Below the pieces are notes generated by a model that worked only from the letters and a program-made list of their open reading frames with translations, made no database searches and was not told the DNA's origin. The translations under genes and the position numbers were made by a program. From Jacaranda mimosifolia (Eukaryota; Streptophyta; Magnoliopsida; Lamiales; Bignoniaceae), in assembly GCA_018894105.1 (NCBI GenBank), contig CM032133.1:12166501-12230500 (forward strand): 64,000 bases of DNA, written 5' to 3'. Positions 42,901 to 55,240 of the stretch are shown here, piece after piece (positions within the stretch are counted from its first letter, which is position 1; every line of letters starts with the position of its first letter).

Positions 42901-44120
42901 AAAGGATCTAGATTGAATAAAACAGGTTGAATATATAAGATAATTCGAGCTATAACCAGATTAACTCTCTCTAACTATATATGAATACAATTAGTTTTCT
43001 TATTGAACTGCAAGGCCTAATTTATTCTATTTTGGTGTATTCATTTAATCCTTGCTTCATACTTAAATACTTAAGACAATTAAATGTGGCAATCCTTAGT
43101 TGCTTAGAGAGTTCATGTCCTTGTTTTCAAATCAATTCGAAGTTCAGAATAAGATAACCTAAATTAAGATCATGTTGATTTCTGAATCATAACTCTTAAT
43201 GTACTTAAATGTTCTATCAAGTTCCTTAGTTAATTTATTTGTTTAGTCATAATTTTCTCAATTTTCATGTTATATTCAAATGTTTAAGATAATAATATAC
43301 CATTGTTCTTAACTTAACAAGTTGATAAGCAAGTTGTCAAATCTTACATAAGTCCCCTGACATCATCCCTTCGAGTCGATTGGGTTCAATACTATAATAG
43401 TTACAAGATTAATCCATAACCTAGGCTAAACCATAATTTAACAATCTTAATTCATATCATGATTAGGCTTTGATATGAAAATTCAATTATAGTAAGCAAA
43501 TTAATCAAATTGAAATTTGATTATGAAGTTTACCCAAATTGGATCAAATCGAGATTCGATTTCAAGTCGGAAATAGCCCAAACGAATTTGAAATTTACTT
43601 ATATGCAAATTGTCCAAAACCACCGCACATGCTGCCGCCGGAGATGAGGACCACCACCACCACCATCTTGTGCATCTCGCTGAGCCCAACAAAACTCCCA
43701 AAATAATTTTGAAAAACACCATTGTTTAGGCCGTCAATTGGCCGTTCGAACAGGCGGCATGGCCCTAGCACCACCAAATTGCCACCACTTCAATTCCTCT
43801 GCCACCAGCCGTCGAAACTCCACATTGAATATACTATTGTGATGCCCATGAGCTCGCTACCAAAAGTCCTCTAGTTCCAGACCATTTCCACCACCGAAAG
43901 CGGCGGAACAATCAAGCCCATCATTCGCCGCCGTTGCCTTCATTTTTATGGTCGGTTTTGTTGGTGTCTTAGGTCAAGTTTGGTATATTTGGGTTCCTTG
44001 AGCTGAGAGCTAGCTTTCTACGGTGTTGTTTTCGAGTTTTACGGCCATTTTCTGGTGATTTGCTTCCGAGGTAGGGTTGGGGTTGATTTTGGAAATTTAA
44101 TTAAATTCCGTCCTTCGTTC

Positions 44121-44151
<31 letters not shown>

Positions 44152-44451
44152 TTGCAGCTCTTCAAATTTGACCCCCAGAATTTCCCACTGCCTTCAATTA
44201 GACCCCTTCAAATTTCTATTGCACCCCAAAGTTCTGCTTGATTTACAATTTGGCCCCAAACCTTTAGTTTATTCCTTAAAAGTTTTATTTGTTGCACATT
44301 CACCCCATACATTTATGTTCCTAGGCGATTGGGTCCAAATTAAATGATTTTACAGTCCTTAACCTTTTTAATTTTCCCACATTGACATTTTAAAATTTAT
44401 AATTTTAGACAATCAAGTCCTTCTCTTATTTTAATTTTATGATTTTCAAAA
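42901..44451. other. non-coding block with LTR-like spacer sequence
   Basis: No gene. 43,615-43,930 is GC-richer, with CCACCACCACCACC and gccgccg words. 44,160-44,330 repeats phrases of the type 'ttggcccc', 'agacccc', 'caccccat', which are common in plant LTRs and LTR-flanking DNA. No LTR ends could be defined. Confidence 0.35.
44119..44149. repeat. TA microsatellite
   Basis: An uninterrupted run of TA dinucleotides. Confidence 0.9.
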
Positions 44452-44457
44452 TCTAGG

Positions 44458-45372
44458 TTGTATCCTATCCCTAGCTTAGATGATATGCTTGAAGAATTAC
44501 ATGGTGCATACATTTTCACTAAGATTGATTTGAAAAGTGGTTATCATCAAATTAGGAAGAAACCTGGGGATGAGTGGAAAATTGCATTTAAAACAAATGA
44601 ATGGTTGGTTATGCCATTTGGCTTGACTAATGCACCTAGTAATTTCATGAGATTGATGAACCATAGCGTGATTTTCTAGGTAAATTTGTTGTCGTTTATT
44701 TTGATGATATCTTGATATACAACAAATGCTTAGATGATCATATAATGCATGTTAGGGCTGTTTTGGCTATTCTTAGGAAGGAGAAGTTGTATGCGAACCT
44801 TAAGAAATGTACTTTTTGCATCAATAGACTTGTATTTCCTGGGTTTGTTATGAGTACACATGGCATTGAGGAGGATGAAGAGGTGAAGGCTATTCAAGAA
44901 TGGCCAACTTCCAAGACAGTTAGTGAAGTTAGGAGTTTTCATGGATTAGCTAGCTTTTATAGGAGGTTTGTGCATGATTTTTCTACTATAGTTGCTCCAT
45001 TGACTGAACATGCATTCAATACATTAAAAGATAAATTGTGTCATGCTCCTATTCTTGTTTCACCTGGTTTTAATGAGACTTTTGAGATTGAGTGTGATGC
45101 ATCTAGGATTGGGATTGGTGCTGTTTTAATGCAAGAAAAACATTCCATTGCGTACTTTAGTGAAAAGTTAAATGGTGCCCAGCTTAGATATTCCACTTAT
45201 GATAAGGAATTATATATGCCTTAGTCTGTGCATCAGATGTTTGGCAGCACTACTTGCTTCCTAAAGAATTTGTTATACATACAAATCATGAATCTTTAAA
45301 GCATTTAAATGGCCAAGGGAAATTGAATAAAAGGCATGCTTAGTGGGTAGAGTTTATTGAGGCTTTTCCATA
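44458..45372 (+). pseudogene. family G RT and RNase H (element D)
   Basis: RT reads [35 protein letters not shown] and [19 protein letters not shown] small deletion near 44,670 then shifts the frame just before the catalytic FDD (encoded out of frame at about 44,700). Downstream [20 protein letters not shown] and FHGLASFYRRFVHDFST are in frame. An in-frame gap joins APLTE to HAFNTLKDKL. RNase H shows FEIECDASRIGIGAVL and YSTYDKELY, with a stop soon after, then [19 protein letters not shown]. Confidence 0.88.
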
Positions 45373-45373
45373 T

Positions 45374-46077
45374 GTGATTTGCTATAAGCAGGGAAAGGAA
45401 AACATTGTTGCTAATGCATTATCAAGGTATGCTTTAATCACTACACTTACCTCTATGTTGTTAGGATTTGAGCAATTTAAAGATATGCATGCAACTAATG
45501 TTGACTTTGCTGATTTGTATATTGTATGTGAGCGTGGTGCATTTAATAAATTCTATAGACATGAAGGTTTTCTGTTTCATGGCAATAGAATTTGTGTGCC
45601 TGCTTGTTCTGTGCGTGAGTTGCTGGTTAGGGAATCACATAGTGGTGGATTGATGGGTCATTTTGATGTACATAAGACTTTTGATGTTTTGAGTGAGCAT
45701 TTCTATTGGTCTGGTCTAAGAAAAAATGTTGAGAAAGTGTGTTCTAAATGTATTGCATGTAAACAGACTAAATCTAACTTTATGCCTCATGGATTGTATA
45801 CACCCTTACCTATTCCTACTGCACCTTGGATTGATATTTCTATGGATTTTATGCCCAGTTTGCCTGGAACTAGGAAGGGTAGAGATATAGTATATTGGTT
45901 GTGGTTGATAGATTCAGCAAGATGGTACACTTTATTGCTTGTCATAAAATTGATGATGCCATTAACATTGTTGATTTGTTCTTTAAAGAAGTTGTGAGAT
46001 TGCATTGTGTCCCTAGATCTATTGTTTTTGATAGGGATGTTAAGTTCTTGAGCCACTTTTGGAAAGTTTTGTGGGGT
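45374..46077 (+). pseudogene. family G integrase fragment (element D)
   Basis: The 207-residue frame holds [12 protein letters not shown] (end of RNase H), then the integrase zinc domain H..H..C..C (GHFDVHKT ... CSKCIACK) and the first catalytic Asp in [12 protein letters not shown] frame change near 45,890 follows, then [17 protein letters not shown] and the second Asp in [13 protein letters not shown]. Sequence ends before the catalytic Glu region, so the core is incomplete. Confidence 0.87.
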
Positions 46078-46862
46078 AAGTCCGCCAGTCTGATCCCCCT
46101 CAATAGTTTGTTCTATTAGCCCCTATATTGATATCCGAATTAGCCTATTGTTTAAATATGTTGAAAGAAGGTACAGTCGTAGAATTCAATTTGAAAGAGA
46201 GTGCATTTATCTTTGCTCATATGCATGCCTCAAAGGTAAGTTGTATCTCAATGGAAGAGAGTAAAAGCAAGTCAAGTTGGCCAAGTACTCTTTGCCTAGA
46301 CCAATAGGGTTCACTTGCTTGCTTAAACCAAATCACTTTCAACGTTAGCTAGATTGCTTAGTTGATTGTCGGTTCGATTGTTAGTAGTTTCTAAAGCTTG
46401 ACTGCACCACAGACTGGGCTCATCTCACTAGGAAGATAGAACCTAAAATACTAGTAGCGTTCGTGAAAAATGGAGCTTAACAATCTGACTCAAAATTCTT
46501 TGAAGCATGCAACAAGAAATTCCTTGCTTCCAAGGAGCAGGTACAAGAACTCAAGCAAAAAGCACAGTAGCATAAGAGGATAGAATTGACGAAAGCCAAA
46601 GTGCTTAAAACAATGGGGGCAAGAGAAGGAAGCAAGAGGAAAATAACATAGCAATAGCTAGGACTTGATCTCAAACAAAAATGAAAATAAAAACAAAGAA
46701 GAAAATCAGTCCTTGCAGAAAGATAGAGTCTTAAATAAAAAGAATGGACAAGAATGAAGAGCATTAAGGCTTTAGGTTGCTTAGTAATTTTAGAGTAAAA
46801 AACTCAATTGGGAAAGTCAAACAAAGGGTTGTGGGAGGCTAGGCTAATTCACTGACAGTTAG
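46078..46862. other. unassigned block, joined to integrase in mid-domain
   Basis: Begins exactly where integrase of element D stops (after FWKVLWG) and ends at a family G LTR. No gene was recognised. The texture resembles the 40.1-42.9 kb block. Confidence 0.35.
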
Positions 46863-47270
46863 TGATATGAGCACTGAAGGGCAAAATGGAGATTGCAATA
46901 TGTCAGTAGGACCTACCACTAGAGCAAGAACAAAGAGTCTGAAAGATGGCTTTGCAAAATTGGCTAAGTCATTTGTTGAGGAGATGCATCAAGAATGGGC
47001 TAAGGAAGAGAAGAACAAGTCAAGAAGTCAGAAGAATAAAGTTGGACAACCCATCATTTTATGCTTGGCATGTAGGGCTTTAAAAGGCCCAAGAAGAATG
47101 TCAAAAGGAGCCTCGAACATGTGTAACTCTTGGAGAAAATAAGAAGCTATGACCAAGTCAAAATCCAATTCCTAATTGGATTTGTGCTTGGACTCTTATC
47201 TACTCTATGTTTCATTTTAATTGAGGCTTGCAAGAAGAGTATAAATACTTTCTTTAAAATGTTTAGCAAA
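46863..47270 (+). repeat. family G LTR, 5' part only (element E)
   Basis: Begins TGATATGAGCACTGAAGG and follows the family to just past the tataaatac box, then jumps into leader sequence. The LTR 3' portion and the primer site are deleted. The Pol-tail peptide frame is open (GPTTRARTKSLKDGFAKLAK). Confidence 0.82.
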
Positions 47271-48017
47271 AAAGGAAAGACAACAATTCAAACAAACAAA
47301 TAAAAAAAAAATCTTATCGTGAATTGATAGTGGGTTTGTGACTTTTTGGTCAATATTATTGCACATTCCTTTCTCAAAGAATGCTATTGAATATAGAAAT
47401 TTGAATTTGCAGAGTTGACAACCTAGATTGCTCTAATTTTGACAAATTAAAGTTAGGGTTCTTGAGTGATTCAATTTGAGGGTTTTGACCTAGGCTTTCA
47501 AATTGCGGCATTGCATAAGTGAAATTGACTGTTTTAATTGTTGTTTGGAGCTGATTAACATCAATTGGGTTATAATTGAGTCATAATCAGCCTTCCATTG
47601 AGATTGACTGAATTCTTTTGCATACTTTATGTTTTGTCATTTTTATTCATTATTTGTATTTTCTTTCTTTGTTTTAGACAAATTTGCATCTATTCACATT
47701 AGATAAGTAACATATTGCATTATTGGTACTTAGTTTGCATTAAAATCACATGATACACATTCTTTCTCATGTGTCATCACATCATTTTCCTTGCTGGTCA
47801 GGTTTACTTTGCCTCTAGATTTTGTGTTTTTCGTTCATTTTTACATTTTTTATTGCTACTCCCACATAAATACTTGTGAATTTTCTTTGAATTGAATTAG
47901 TTTGATTTCTAAAGCGCAACATTCACAGTGGTCAAGAGAGGTAAAAGGCATGAAAATGTGAGCATGTAAAGAGGGTAAAAGCCATAATTGAGTGCAAACA
48001 TGAGAGTTCACATCTAA
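47271..48017 (+). other. family G leader (element E)
   Basis: Closely parallels 31,370-32,100: aattgatagtgggttt, ttgagggttttgacctaggc, ttccattgagattgactga, gagtgcaaacatgagagttc. It ends at cacatcta, where other DNA is joined. Confidence 0.78.
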
Positions 48018-48945
48018 CACACTGGCAAGGCTGTAACCGAGACTTACTGCCCCAGCCATGTGCTTGCCTCGGCCAGCAGCGCCCGGTCATGGGTTGGGTG
48101 AGTTTTGTGCAATTTTTGGGCTCCTTTGGTGACTAGAAATGATGTTAAATCATGTGTTATGGATGCACAAGTGTTGTGCAAGTCCTCACAATTGTTAACA
48201 CCTTTCAAAATTGGTTAAGGTTAATCTTCCAATTTTGGCATAAATATTATGCTTGTTCAATTATTTGTTTATGAGATAAGCATTTAATTGTTAGAATTAA
48301 TTGTTAATTCTAGATTTATTTATTGTTCATTTAATTGTTGAATGAATGATGAATGAATGGAGATGATCATGAGCCTTTAATGTTGATTTTATATGTTTCA
48401 AGTTGTCGAAATGGGTTATATTAAATTGGGGCTTGCATGCCTCTTTATCTCTACCTTGTAAATGTTATGAGAGTAGAATCACTAAGAGTGAGAATTTCTT
48501 TCTCATGTAAAAGTTACATGGAGCAAAGGAGACCTTAGAGGCATGGAGACTTTTGAAGACCCATGAATGTATGGGATACTCTCATGTAATAGCTAGATTT
48601 AATCAACCCACCTAAAATCAACTAGGTGGTGCACCTATGGCAAGTCACCACTTGGTTAGTAGGCTCATGGTCATCCCACCTTAGTAGCATGTTAGGCGCA
48701 TTTACTTATTTATGCTTTTCATATCCTATTGATGTATGAAATGCATGTTTAGGCTGTAGAAAACCTAAATAAGAAGATAAAATGATGAGATCTTTGCAAG
48801 CAAAAAACCCTCCACTTTGAATGTCTAAGTGCTTTTCAAATATTAAGTCGAAACGGATACAAATTAAAAGAGTTTTAATTAATCCAAGCCTTCTACCAAT
48901 AGTATATGCGATGACAACGCTACCGAGTTTGTGTGATGGCACTCG
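48018..48945. other. unassigned segment between family G leader and copia RT
   Basis: Starts with a GC-rich stretch (ctcggccagcagcgcccgg) and continues AT-rich. It may be part of the copia insertion (5' region) but has no clear similarity to the copia LTR at 50,363. Confidence 0.35.
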
Positions 48946-50362
48946 AAGCGAATTAGTGATCCACCAAAGGGAATAGTTCCCATTGGTTGCAAGTGGATTT
49001 ATAAGCGAAAGCTTGGAGTAGATAGAGAAGTTGTGAATTTTAAGGCGCGATTAGTGGCAAAGGGTTACACTCAAAGACCCAGTATCTATTTTGAAGAAAC
49101 CTTTTCACCGATCGCAACGTCTAAGTACATTCGGATTCTACTTTCCATAGCTGCATATTATGACTATGAGATATGGCAAGTGGATGTGAAAACTGCTTTC
49201 CTCAATGATGACATTGAAGAAGAAATCTATATAGAGCAACCACAAGGTTTTACATCCAAGAGGAATGAGCAAAAGGTTTCCAAACTCCTGAGATCCATTT
49301 ATGGACTCAAACAATCATCCCGAAGTTGGAACATCCGTTTTGACAAAACAGTCAAATAGTTTGGCTTTCTCAAAAATGTGTTCGAACTATGTGTGTACAA
49401 GAAGGCTAGTAATGTATAGTTTATTGCGCTTTATGTCGATGACATCCTTCTCATTGGGAATGAGATAGGAATGTTAGAGTGTACTAAAGCATGGTTATCT
49501 ACACAATTCTCCATGAAGGATCTGGGAGAAGCATCCTATGTGTTGGGAATACGTATCTATAAAGATAGATCTGGGAGGATGCTGGGGCTATCCCAAATCC
49601 CGTACATTGACAAGATACTAAAGAGGTTTAGTATGGAAGAATCCAAGAAGGGATTTCTTCCCATGGGACATGTCATTCGTCTCTCCAAGTCTATGGCCCT
49701 GAAGACTGACAACGGGAGACAAGTTTGTCCTACATACCTTATATGCCTCCACTATTGAGAGCATAATGTATGCAATTCAATGTACAAGACTAGATGCGGC
49801 ACACTTGCTAAGTGTTACGCGTAGTTTCCAATCCAATCCCAATAAGAGTCACTGATAGTTGTTAAGGCCATCCTTAAGTACTTGAGAAGGACTAAGGATT
49901 TGTTCTTGGTATACGACAATGAAGAATCGAAACTCGAAGAGTTTTTGGATTCAAGTTTCCAATCCGATGTAGATGACCTCAAATCCACTTTTGGATTTAT
50001 ATTTTGCCTCAATGGCGGTGCGGTGTGTTCGAAGAGTTTCAACAAGACACCATGGCCGAGACAACCACTGAGGTGAAATAATTTGTGGTTTTGGAAACCA
50101 CAAAAGAAGGTGTTTGGATAAAAACTTCTTCCAAGAGTTGGATGTAGTGCCTAGCATGCATGAGCCCACAATTGTCTTTGGAAGACAATTTTGGACTTGA
50201 GCCAAGATCTCATCAGTGATCCAAACATGGTAAATGCGTTGCCTCAGAAGAGAATTTAGTAGAACCACTATCTAAACCCCTAAAAGCAAAAGGTATTTGA
50301 AAAACATCTTGAGAAGATGGGTCTCAAGTCCATGGGAATTGGCTTTAGGGCAAGTGGGAGAT
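48946..50362 (+). pseudogene. second copia family: RT-RNase H fragment
   Basis: The + strand reads PIGCKWIYKRKLGVDREVVN, FKARLVAKGYTQRPSIYFEE, WQVDVKTAFLNDDIEEEIYI and SIYGLKQSSRSWNIRFD, then after stops the catalytic YVDDILLIGN, FSMKDLGEASYVLGIRIYKD, and RNase H pieces (LRRTKDLFLVYDN, SFQSDVDDLKSTFGFIFCLN). It ends HLEKMGLKSMG just before the LTR. gag, protease and integrase are absent. Multiple stops and frame changes show decay. The motifs differ from the copia element at 14.8-19.9 kb, so this is a separate family. Confidence 0.87.
50348..50362 (+). other. copia polypurine tract
   Basis: GGGCAAGTGGGAGAT lies between the end of the RNase H frame and the LTR. Confidence 0.75.
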
Positions 50363-52586
50363 TATTGGAATAGTGCCCGACAAGCCAATTAGATTGGCCT
50401 TGTAAAAGCTATTTCCTTGTAAAACAATCTTAATTGAATGATATTCTTTATATGGCCACCTTTATCTTATGCTTTATATTACTTCACTTGCATTTGGATG
50501 AAGCACTTAGATCACACATGACTACGGGACTTGGTTTGGTGACCATGGAATAAGTCTTATATGGTCATGATCTTAATCTTCCAAGTCATAGGATCTTACG
50601 AGACAGAGCATCTGAGATCCAGATAGACTTGCACTAACGATGCATAAATCTAATAGTTGGATGTTGCTCCGTTCCATGAGCAGCAATCTGTATGAGATAC
50701 AAGTGCATGTTAGTAGGTGCTTGTTAGAGAACAAGGCACTGAAGACCCTCCAGAGAATCCACTAGATGGCCGTAGTGGCAATTCAGTAGTGATCAATTCT
50801 CCCACTTACTCTAGTGCATATTATTAGTCCTTTGACCTAAGGATCCATGGTAACCTTGTGTCCGGTCCTCATTCTTGGACTCTTCCTTGACCACTTAGCT
50901 GGTCTTTCGGGTTGAGATTGGGTATGAGCTACTTGGCATGGAGGTTTGCGAGATCCAAGATGGAATCTGACTCCTCGCTTTTGTGAAGGGCGAGTGCATC
51001 TCCTATGTGTTCTATAATGATCGATTCCAAGAAATCCTTGTGCAATGTGGTGTGACAATTTGGAAAAGGAGTTTTCCAAAGGTAAGGTCACACAAGGGAA
51101 TTGAACATTAAGAATAGAGACATAGCATCGAGGCTATTAGGGAGCCAGCAAATATCTTGCCCTAAGCCTTTTTCGAGAGATAGGAGATAGAAAGACCGTA
51201 TTTGCATGGTACGTGTGAAGCTATGATGGTTCTCCAGAATATTCATTTCGGCCAATTAGTTGGGCTCTATGGGCTTGAGGTTGGACATCGACCATGGAGA
51301 TTGGGTACTCTTTAATTAATGAGATTAATTGAATTGAGTCGATTAGTTTAAAAGGAGTTTTAAATATAAGATATTCAAAAGTCACAAAGAGTTGTGAGCC
51401 CATGTCCAATGAATGGTAGAACCTATTGGGTCGCACACAAAGCCAAATAGCTTCCAAAATTGGTAGAGTAATTTTCTAAGTGTTAGAAAATTCACCTCTT
51501 TGGTGATCGATTTTCAAGGGTCCAATCCAATGGTCAATTTTGGTTTGATTAATTTAAGTGTTAAATTAATCAACTAATTTAAGAGTTAAATTAGACCAAT
51601 AATTAAGGAGTTAATTATTTGGCACCACGTTGACCATCAGTTGGACAAGTTGACTTAAAGAGTTAAGTTGACTAAATTAAGCTTAAGAGCTAAGCTTGTT
51701 TGATTTAAGAGTTAAATCAAAGGTTAATTAATTAACTTAAAGTGGGAAGAATACATTTTGGAGGGAAAATTTAAATGAAGTGTTCATTTAAATTAGCATC
51801 TTAGTTAATTTGGAATTAGTTTCTAAATGAAATTGAAATGCACCTGAAATTCAAGTAAGACTTGAATTTGAATTTTGCCAACTTGGCATACCACTTGGGC
51901 AATCACCTTGAGGAAGGTGTGATGCCAACTAGCATCACACCTTCCACCCTCTATATATAGATATAAAGAGCATGCAAAATTCAAAATTAACTGCAGAAAA
52001 GTGTGAGAATTAGATTCGTGCATTCCCTCCAAAATCTCTCTCTCCATGCATTGCATCACGAGTTGAAGCTTTGCATTTCTTCTTCCTCCCAAACTGAAAA
52101 TTGGCCTCCTCTACCTCATTTTCTCCTCTCTAACTCCAGCTTCTAGTGAGGGGAAATTGGAAGATTGTTTGGTGTGTGTGGATCATATCAATAGAGGCAA
52201 GGCACTTGACTTGCTCGATTTTGGATATCCACCTGCAGCAGCTTCTGGCTGGCGAATTTTTCTGGAGCGATCCAGAAGGCTTTTTGGCTCCAATTTTTCA
52301 CAGTACCTTCCCCTGTGTGTGTGGAGGTGTTTAAGATTTAAGTTTGTAAATTTTGGAGCAGTTTAGCCTGGGAAATCGTTGCCATCTTTCCGCTGTGCCA
52401 ATTCCAGATAGTTTTTGGACTCATGAGAGATAGTCGATCTTCTCCTTGATTTTGAGCTACAAGAGGTAATTCTTTATCCTAATCTAGATCTATAGCATGA
52501 CTAGATCCTTGGGAGCTCGAGTAGCTTAGTTAGTTTCAAGCTTATGAAGTTTTGATTTATGGATCCTAATGCTACTCTAGCCTTCA
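50363..52586 (+). repeat. second copia family: 3' LTR
   Basis: About 2.2 kb from TATTGGAATAGTGCCC (the canonical TG start changed to TA) to CTAGCCTTCA, directly after the polypurine tract. A ctatatatag box near 51,951 is a plausible promoter TATA. The region 51,530-51,740 contains many taattaa/gagttaa repeats. The open stretches inside are not protein-like. Confidence 0.7.
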
Positions 52587-54106
52587 GTATAGGGCATTTA
52601 CAGTCAATTTAGAAAGTTGAATAGTAGGCCTGATGAGATGGATGAGTGGAGAAAGGAGGTGACACAAAATATGGGTTTAATCAAGAGATGTTTGAGGATG
52701 AGTTTGATGAGAGTAGTTCGGCTAAGAATAGAGGGCCTAAAGCTAGATTCGAAGTTAGGAGGGACAACAATTTAAATGCCATCAAGATGAAAATTCAGCC
52801 ATTTAAAGGTAGAAATGATGCTGAAGCATACTTGAAGTGAGAGAGAAAGATGGAGTTGATCTTTGATTGCCACAACTACTCTAAAGAGAAGAAAGTGAGA
52901 GTAGCAGCAATTGAAATTCACTGACTATGCATTGGTGGGATTAATTAGTGCAGTCTAGGAGGAGGAATGGTGAGAGATCTATTGAGACTTAGGCAGAAAT
53001 GAAGACCGCTATGAAGAAGAGATTTGTTCCATCTTACTATTACAGAGATACACCAAAAACTACAAAGGCTCGCTCAAAGGTTTAAGTCAGTTGAGGACTA
53101 CCATAAGGAGATAGAGATATTGATGATTAAGGCCAATACAAAAGAGGATATAGATGTGACAATGGCTAGAATTTTTTAAGTCGTTTGAATAGAGAAATTG
53201 CAGATGTTGTGGACTTACGACATTATGCGGAGATGGTGGATTTCGTGAGTATGGCTATGAACGTGGAGTAACAACAAAAACAAAGAGGGGCAGCCAAGGC
53301 ATTTCTAAATCCCAACTCAAAATGGGTTCAAAATGGCAAAAATATGATGAAAAGAAAAGAGACGGGGTCTTGGGTTCCAAGGAGAAGGGGCTAGATACAC
53401 CACCTAACAAGGATAAAAAGTCCATTCCACAAAAGGGTATTTATAATTCTTCTTCTTCCACTACTACTTCCATAGGGATATTTAGTACTTTAATTGTCAA
53501 AGTTTGGGTCATTATGCATCTAAATGTCCAAACCAAAGAACTATGATCCTTATGAGTAGTGAAATTGTATATGAGTTTTATGAATCAATAATAAGTCTGT
53601 TGGTAGTGATAATAATATGCCACCTTTAGAGGGCGCGCTACTAGTAATGAAGATAACGTTGAATATATTGTTCATAGTGAATCTCTTGTTGCAAGGCATG
53701 CATTGAACTTGAATGTTAAGGAGGAGAGCTTAGAACAAAGAAAAAATATATTTCACACCAAATGCTTTATAGGTGGTAAGGTATGTAGCTTAATAATTGA
53801 TGGGGGTAGTTGTGCTACTATGGCTAGTTGAGAAATTGGGGTTGAAGTGTGTTAAACACCCTAATCCATATAGGCTACAATCGTTGAATAATAGTAGAGA
53901 GGTGAAAGTTGCTAGGCAGGTTGTGGTAGCTTTTACTATGGGAGATATAGTGATCAGGTGTTTTGTGATGTAGTATCTATCTATGTAAGTTGGCCATACA
54001 TTGTTGGGTTGGCGATGGCAACTTGACAGGCATGTAATGCACAATGGGTAAAATGAATACTTATTATTTTGAGCAAAATAGATAGAAATTCACTCTTGAA
54101 CCTAAT
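52587..54106 (+). pseudogene. family G gag and protease fragment (element F, probably the continuation of E)
   Basis: Resumes directly after the copia LTR with FNQEMFEDEFDESSSAKNRG, NLNAIKMKIQPFKGRNDAEA and YLK, then a stop, then SVEDYHKEIEILMIKANTKE in another frame. The zinc knuckle near 53,500 is readable (GHYASKCPN) but its first Cys is lost. Protease keeps CSLIIDGGSCA before a stop. Same strand and family as the LTR and leader at 46,863-48,017, so E and F are likely one element split by the copia DNA. Confidence 0.8.
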
Positions 54107-54468
54107 GTGGAAACCTTGGGGTATATTGATCTCGAAACTCCAAACACACAAATTGATATTGAACAAACCCTAAAATAAAAAATATCCCTATTGAACTCCT
54201 AAGATACTTTATCTTAGAAACGTAAATAATTGGGAATAAAAAAGCGGAAATTGAATAAACACTAGAAGGATTTAGTACCTTCAAAGAACCTATTCAATTT
54301 CTTGATGCAACAAGCAAAATAGTATTTTTTCTTAAGAGAAAAATGCAGTAAATAAATCAATATGCATCAGTAATCTCCTATACACATTTTTTAGAGAGTA
54401 TTTATACTCTTCTTACAAGCCCTGGTTAAAATAAAATATTGACTAAGCCTACGAATAATAATCCAAGC
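54107..54468 (-). repeat. family G LTR fragment, minus strand
   Basis: Matches the primer-side half of the minus-strand LTRs (aattgatattgaacaaaccc, cctattgaactcctaagata) from the LTR edge inward for about 360 bp and is cut where the duplicated segment starts. No primer site precedes it; element F sequence abuts it. Confidence 0.8.
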
Positions 54469-54700
54469 TTATAAGCTTTTTGGTCAAAGTAATTCTCGTG
54501 TTGCAAAGATTCTCTATGTTCTTTCTTGGCTCCTTGAGTTGGGCAAACAAACCCTTTCAGCAGATAAGGGGATGACTCCTTCACGTCAAACTTGGTTAGA
54601 AGAAATGTTAGTTCTTTCAGCGATTCAGATCCTACCAAAGATGATTCACTCTTTATGTGACCTTTACTACTGCACGCTGGAGCCAAGTCCTCAACCTTGT
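54469..54700 (-). pseudogene. family H gypsy pol fragment (copy 1, truncated)
   Basis: The frame reads LKELTFLLTKFDVKESSPYL, LKGFVCPTQGAKKEHRESLQ and ENYFDQKAYK, then is cut at 54,469. Copy 2 continues into LLIKVGYNLQECSILGKLPP, the segment between protease and RT in this gypsy group. Confidence 0.75.
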
Positions 54701-54995
54701 TTCATCAATCAGAATCATCTTGCTACTTGAATTCCTCTTATTCTTTTGCCTTGATAGTTCGCACTTTTGATGTAGTATTTGGCGTCGGCTAAGTGTGATT
54801 CAGCTTTGCTGTGTCCAAGCATTTTCTTTCCCACATCTTCTCGACATTACTTGAAACACTAGTGCCAAGTTGAGGGAACCGCACCATTTTCATGTAACCA
54901 AGGTCGGCCCAAAAGAATATTGTATGATGTCTTGGCATCTATGACACGAAACAATGATGTTGACAACATATCGTCCATCAATAGCTTTATCCTTA

Positions 54996-55214
54996 TTATC
55001 CCAAGAGCCCTTTGGCCCCTTGATTGAACCCTTGGATCATTAGACGACTATTTGTCAATTCATCTGTGGAGACTCCTAAATCCTTCATTACGCGCAATGG
55101 CAAGATATTTACTGCAGAGCCTCCGTCCATCAAAATTCTATTTATTTTCTTCTCACGAGCATAGAGCATAGCTAATTGCAAATAGTTGTCTTCAGTGAAA
55201 GTCATTGTCGACAT
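54996..55214 (-). pseudogene. family H aspartic protease (copy 1)
   Basis: The frame reads MTFTEDNYLQLAMLYAREKK then ILMDGGSAVNILPLRVMKDL and MIQGFNQG. The DGGSAVNILP motif is the active site of protease in a group of plant gypsy elements distinct from family G. The frame closes early, at GLLG. Confidence 0.85.
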
Positions 55215-55240
55215 ACACTCCTCAGTTGCATCATGGTTCT

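Larger units (their letters stand above)
44452..46077 (+). mobile_element. family G gypsy element D: RT, RNase H, integrase fragment
   Basis: A + strand internal fragment that supplies the pol half missing from elements A-C. It begins inside RT, runs through RNase H and most of integrase, and ends abruptly at unrelated DNA. No LTR is attached at either end. Confidence 0.85.

Noticed and set aside
48706..48942. A minus-strand gene upstream of the copia RT
   Set aside because: No motif, opposite strand to the adjacent RT, and located in unassigned AT-rich DNA.
51540..51740. Regulatory repeat array (gagttaa/taattaa words)
   Set aside because: Lies inside the copia LTR and is irregular. It is probably LTR spacer sequence with no evidence of function.
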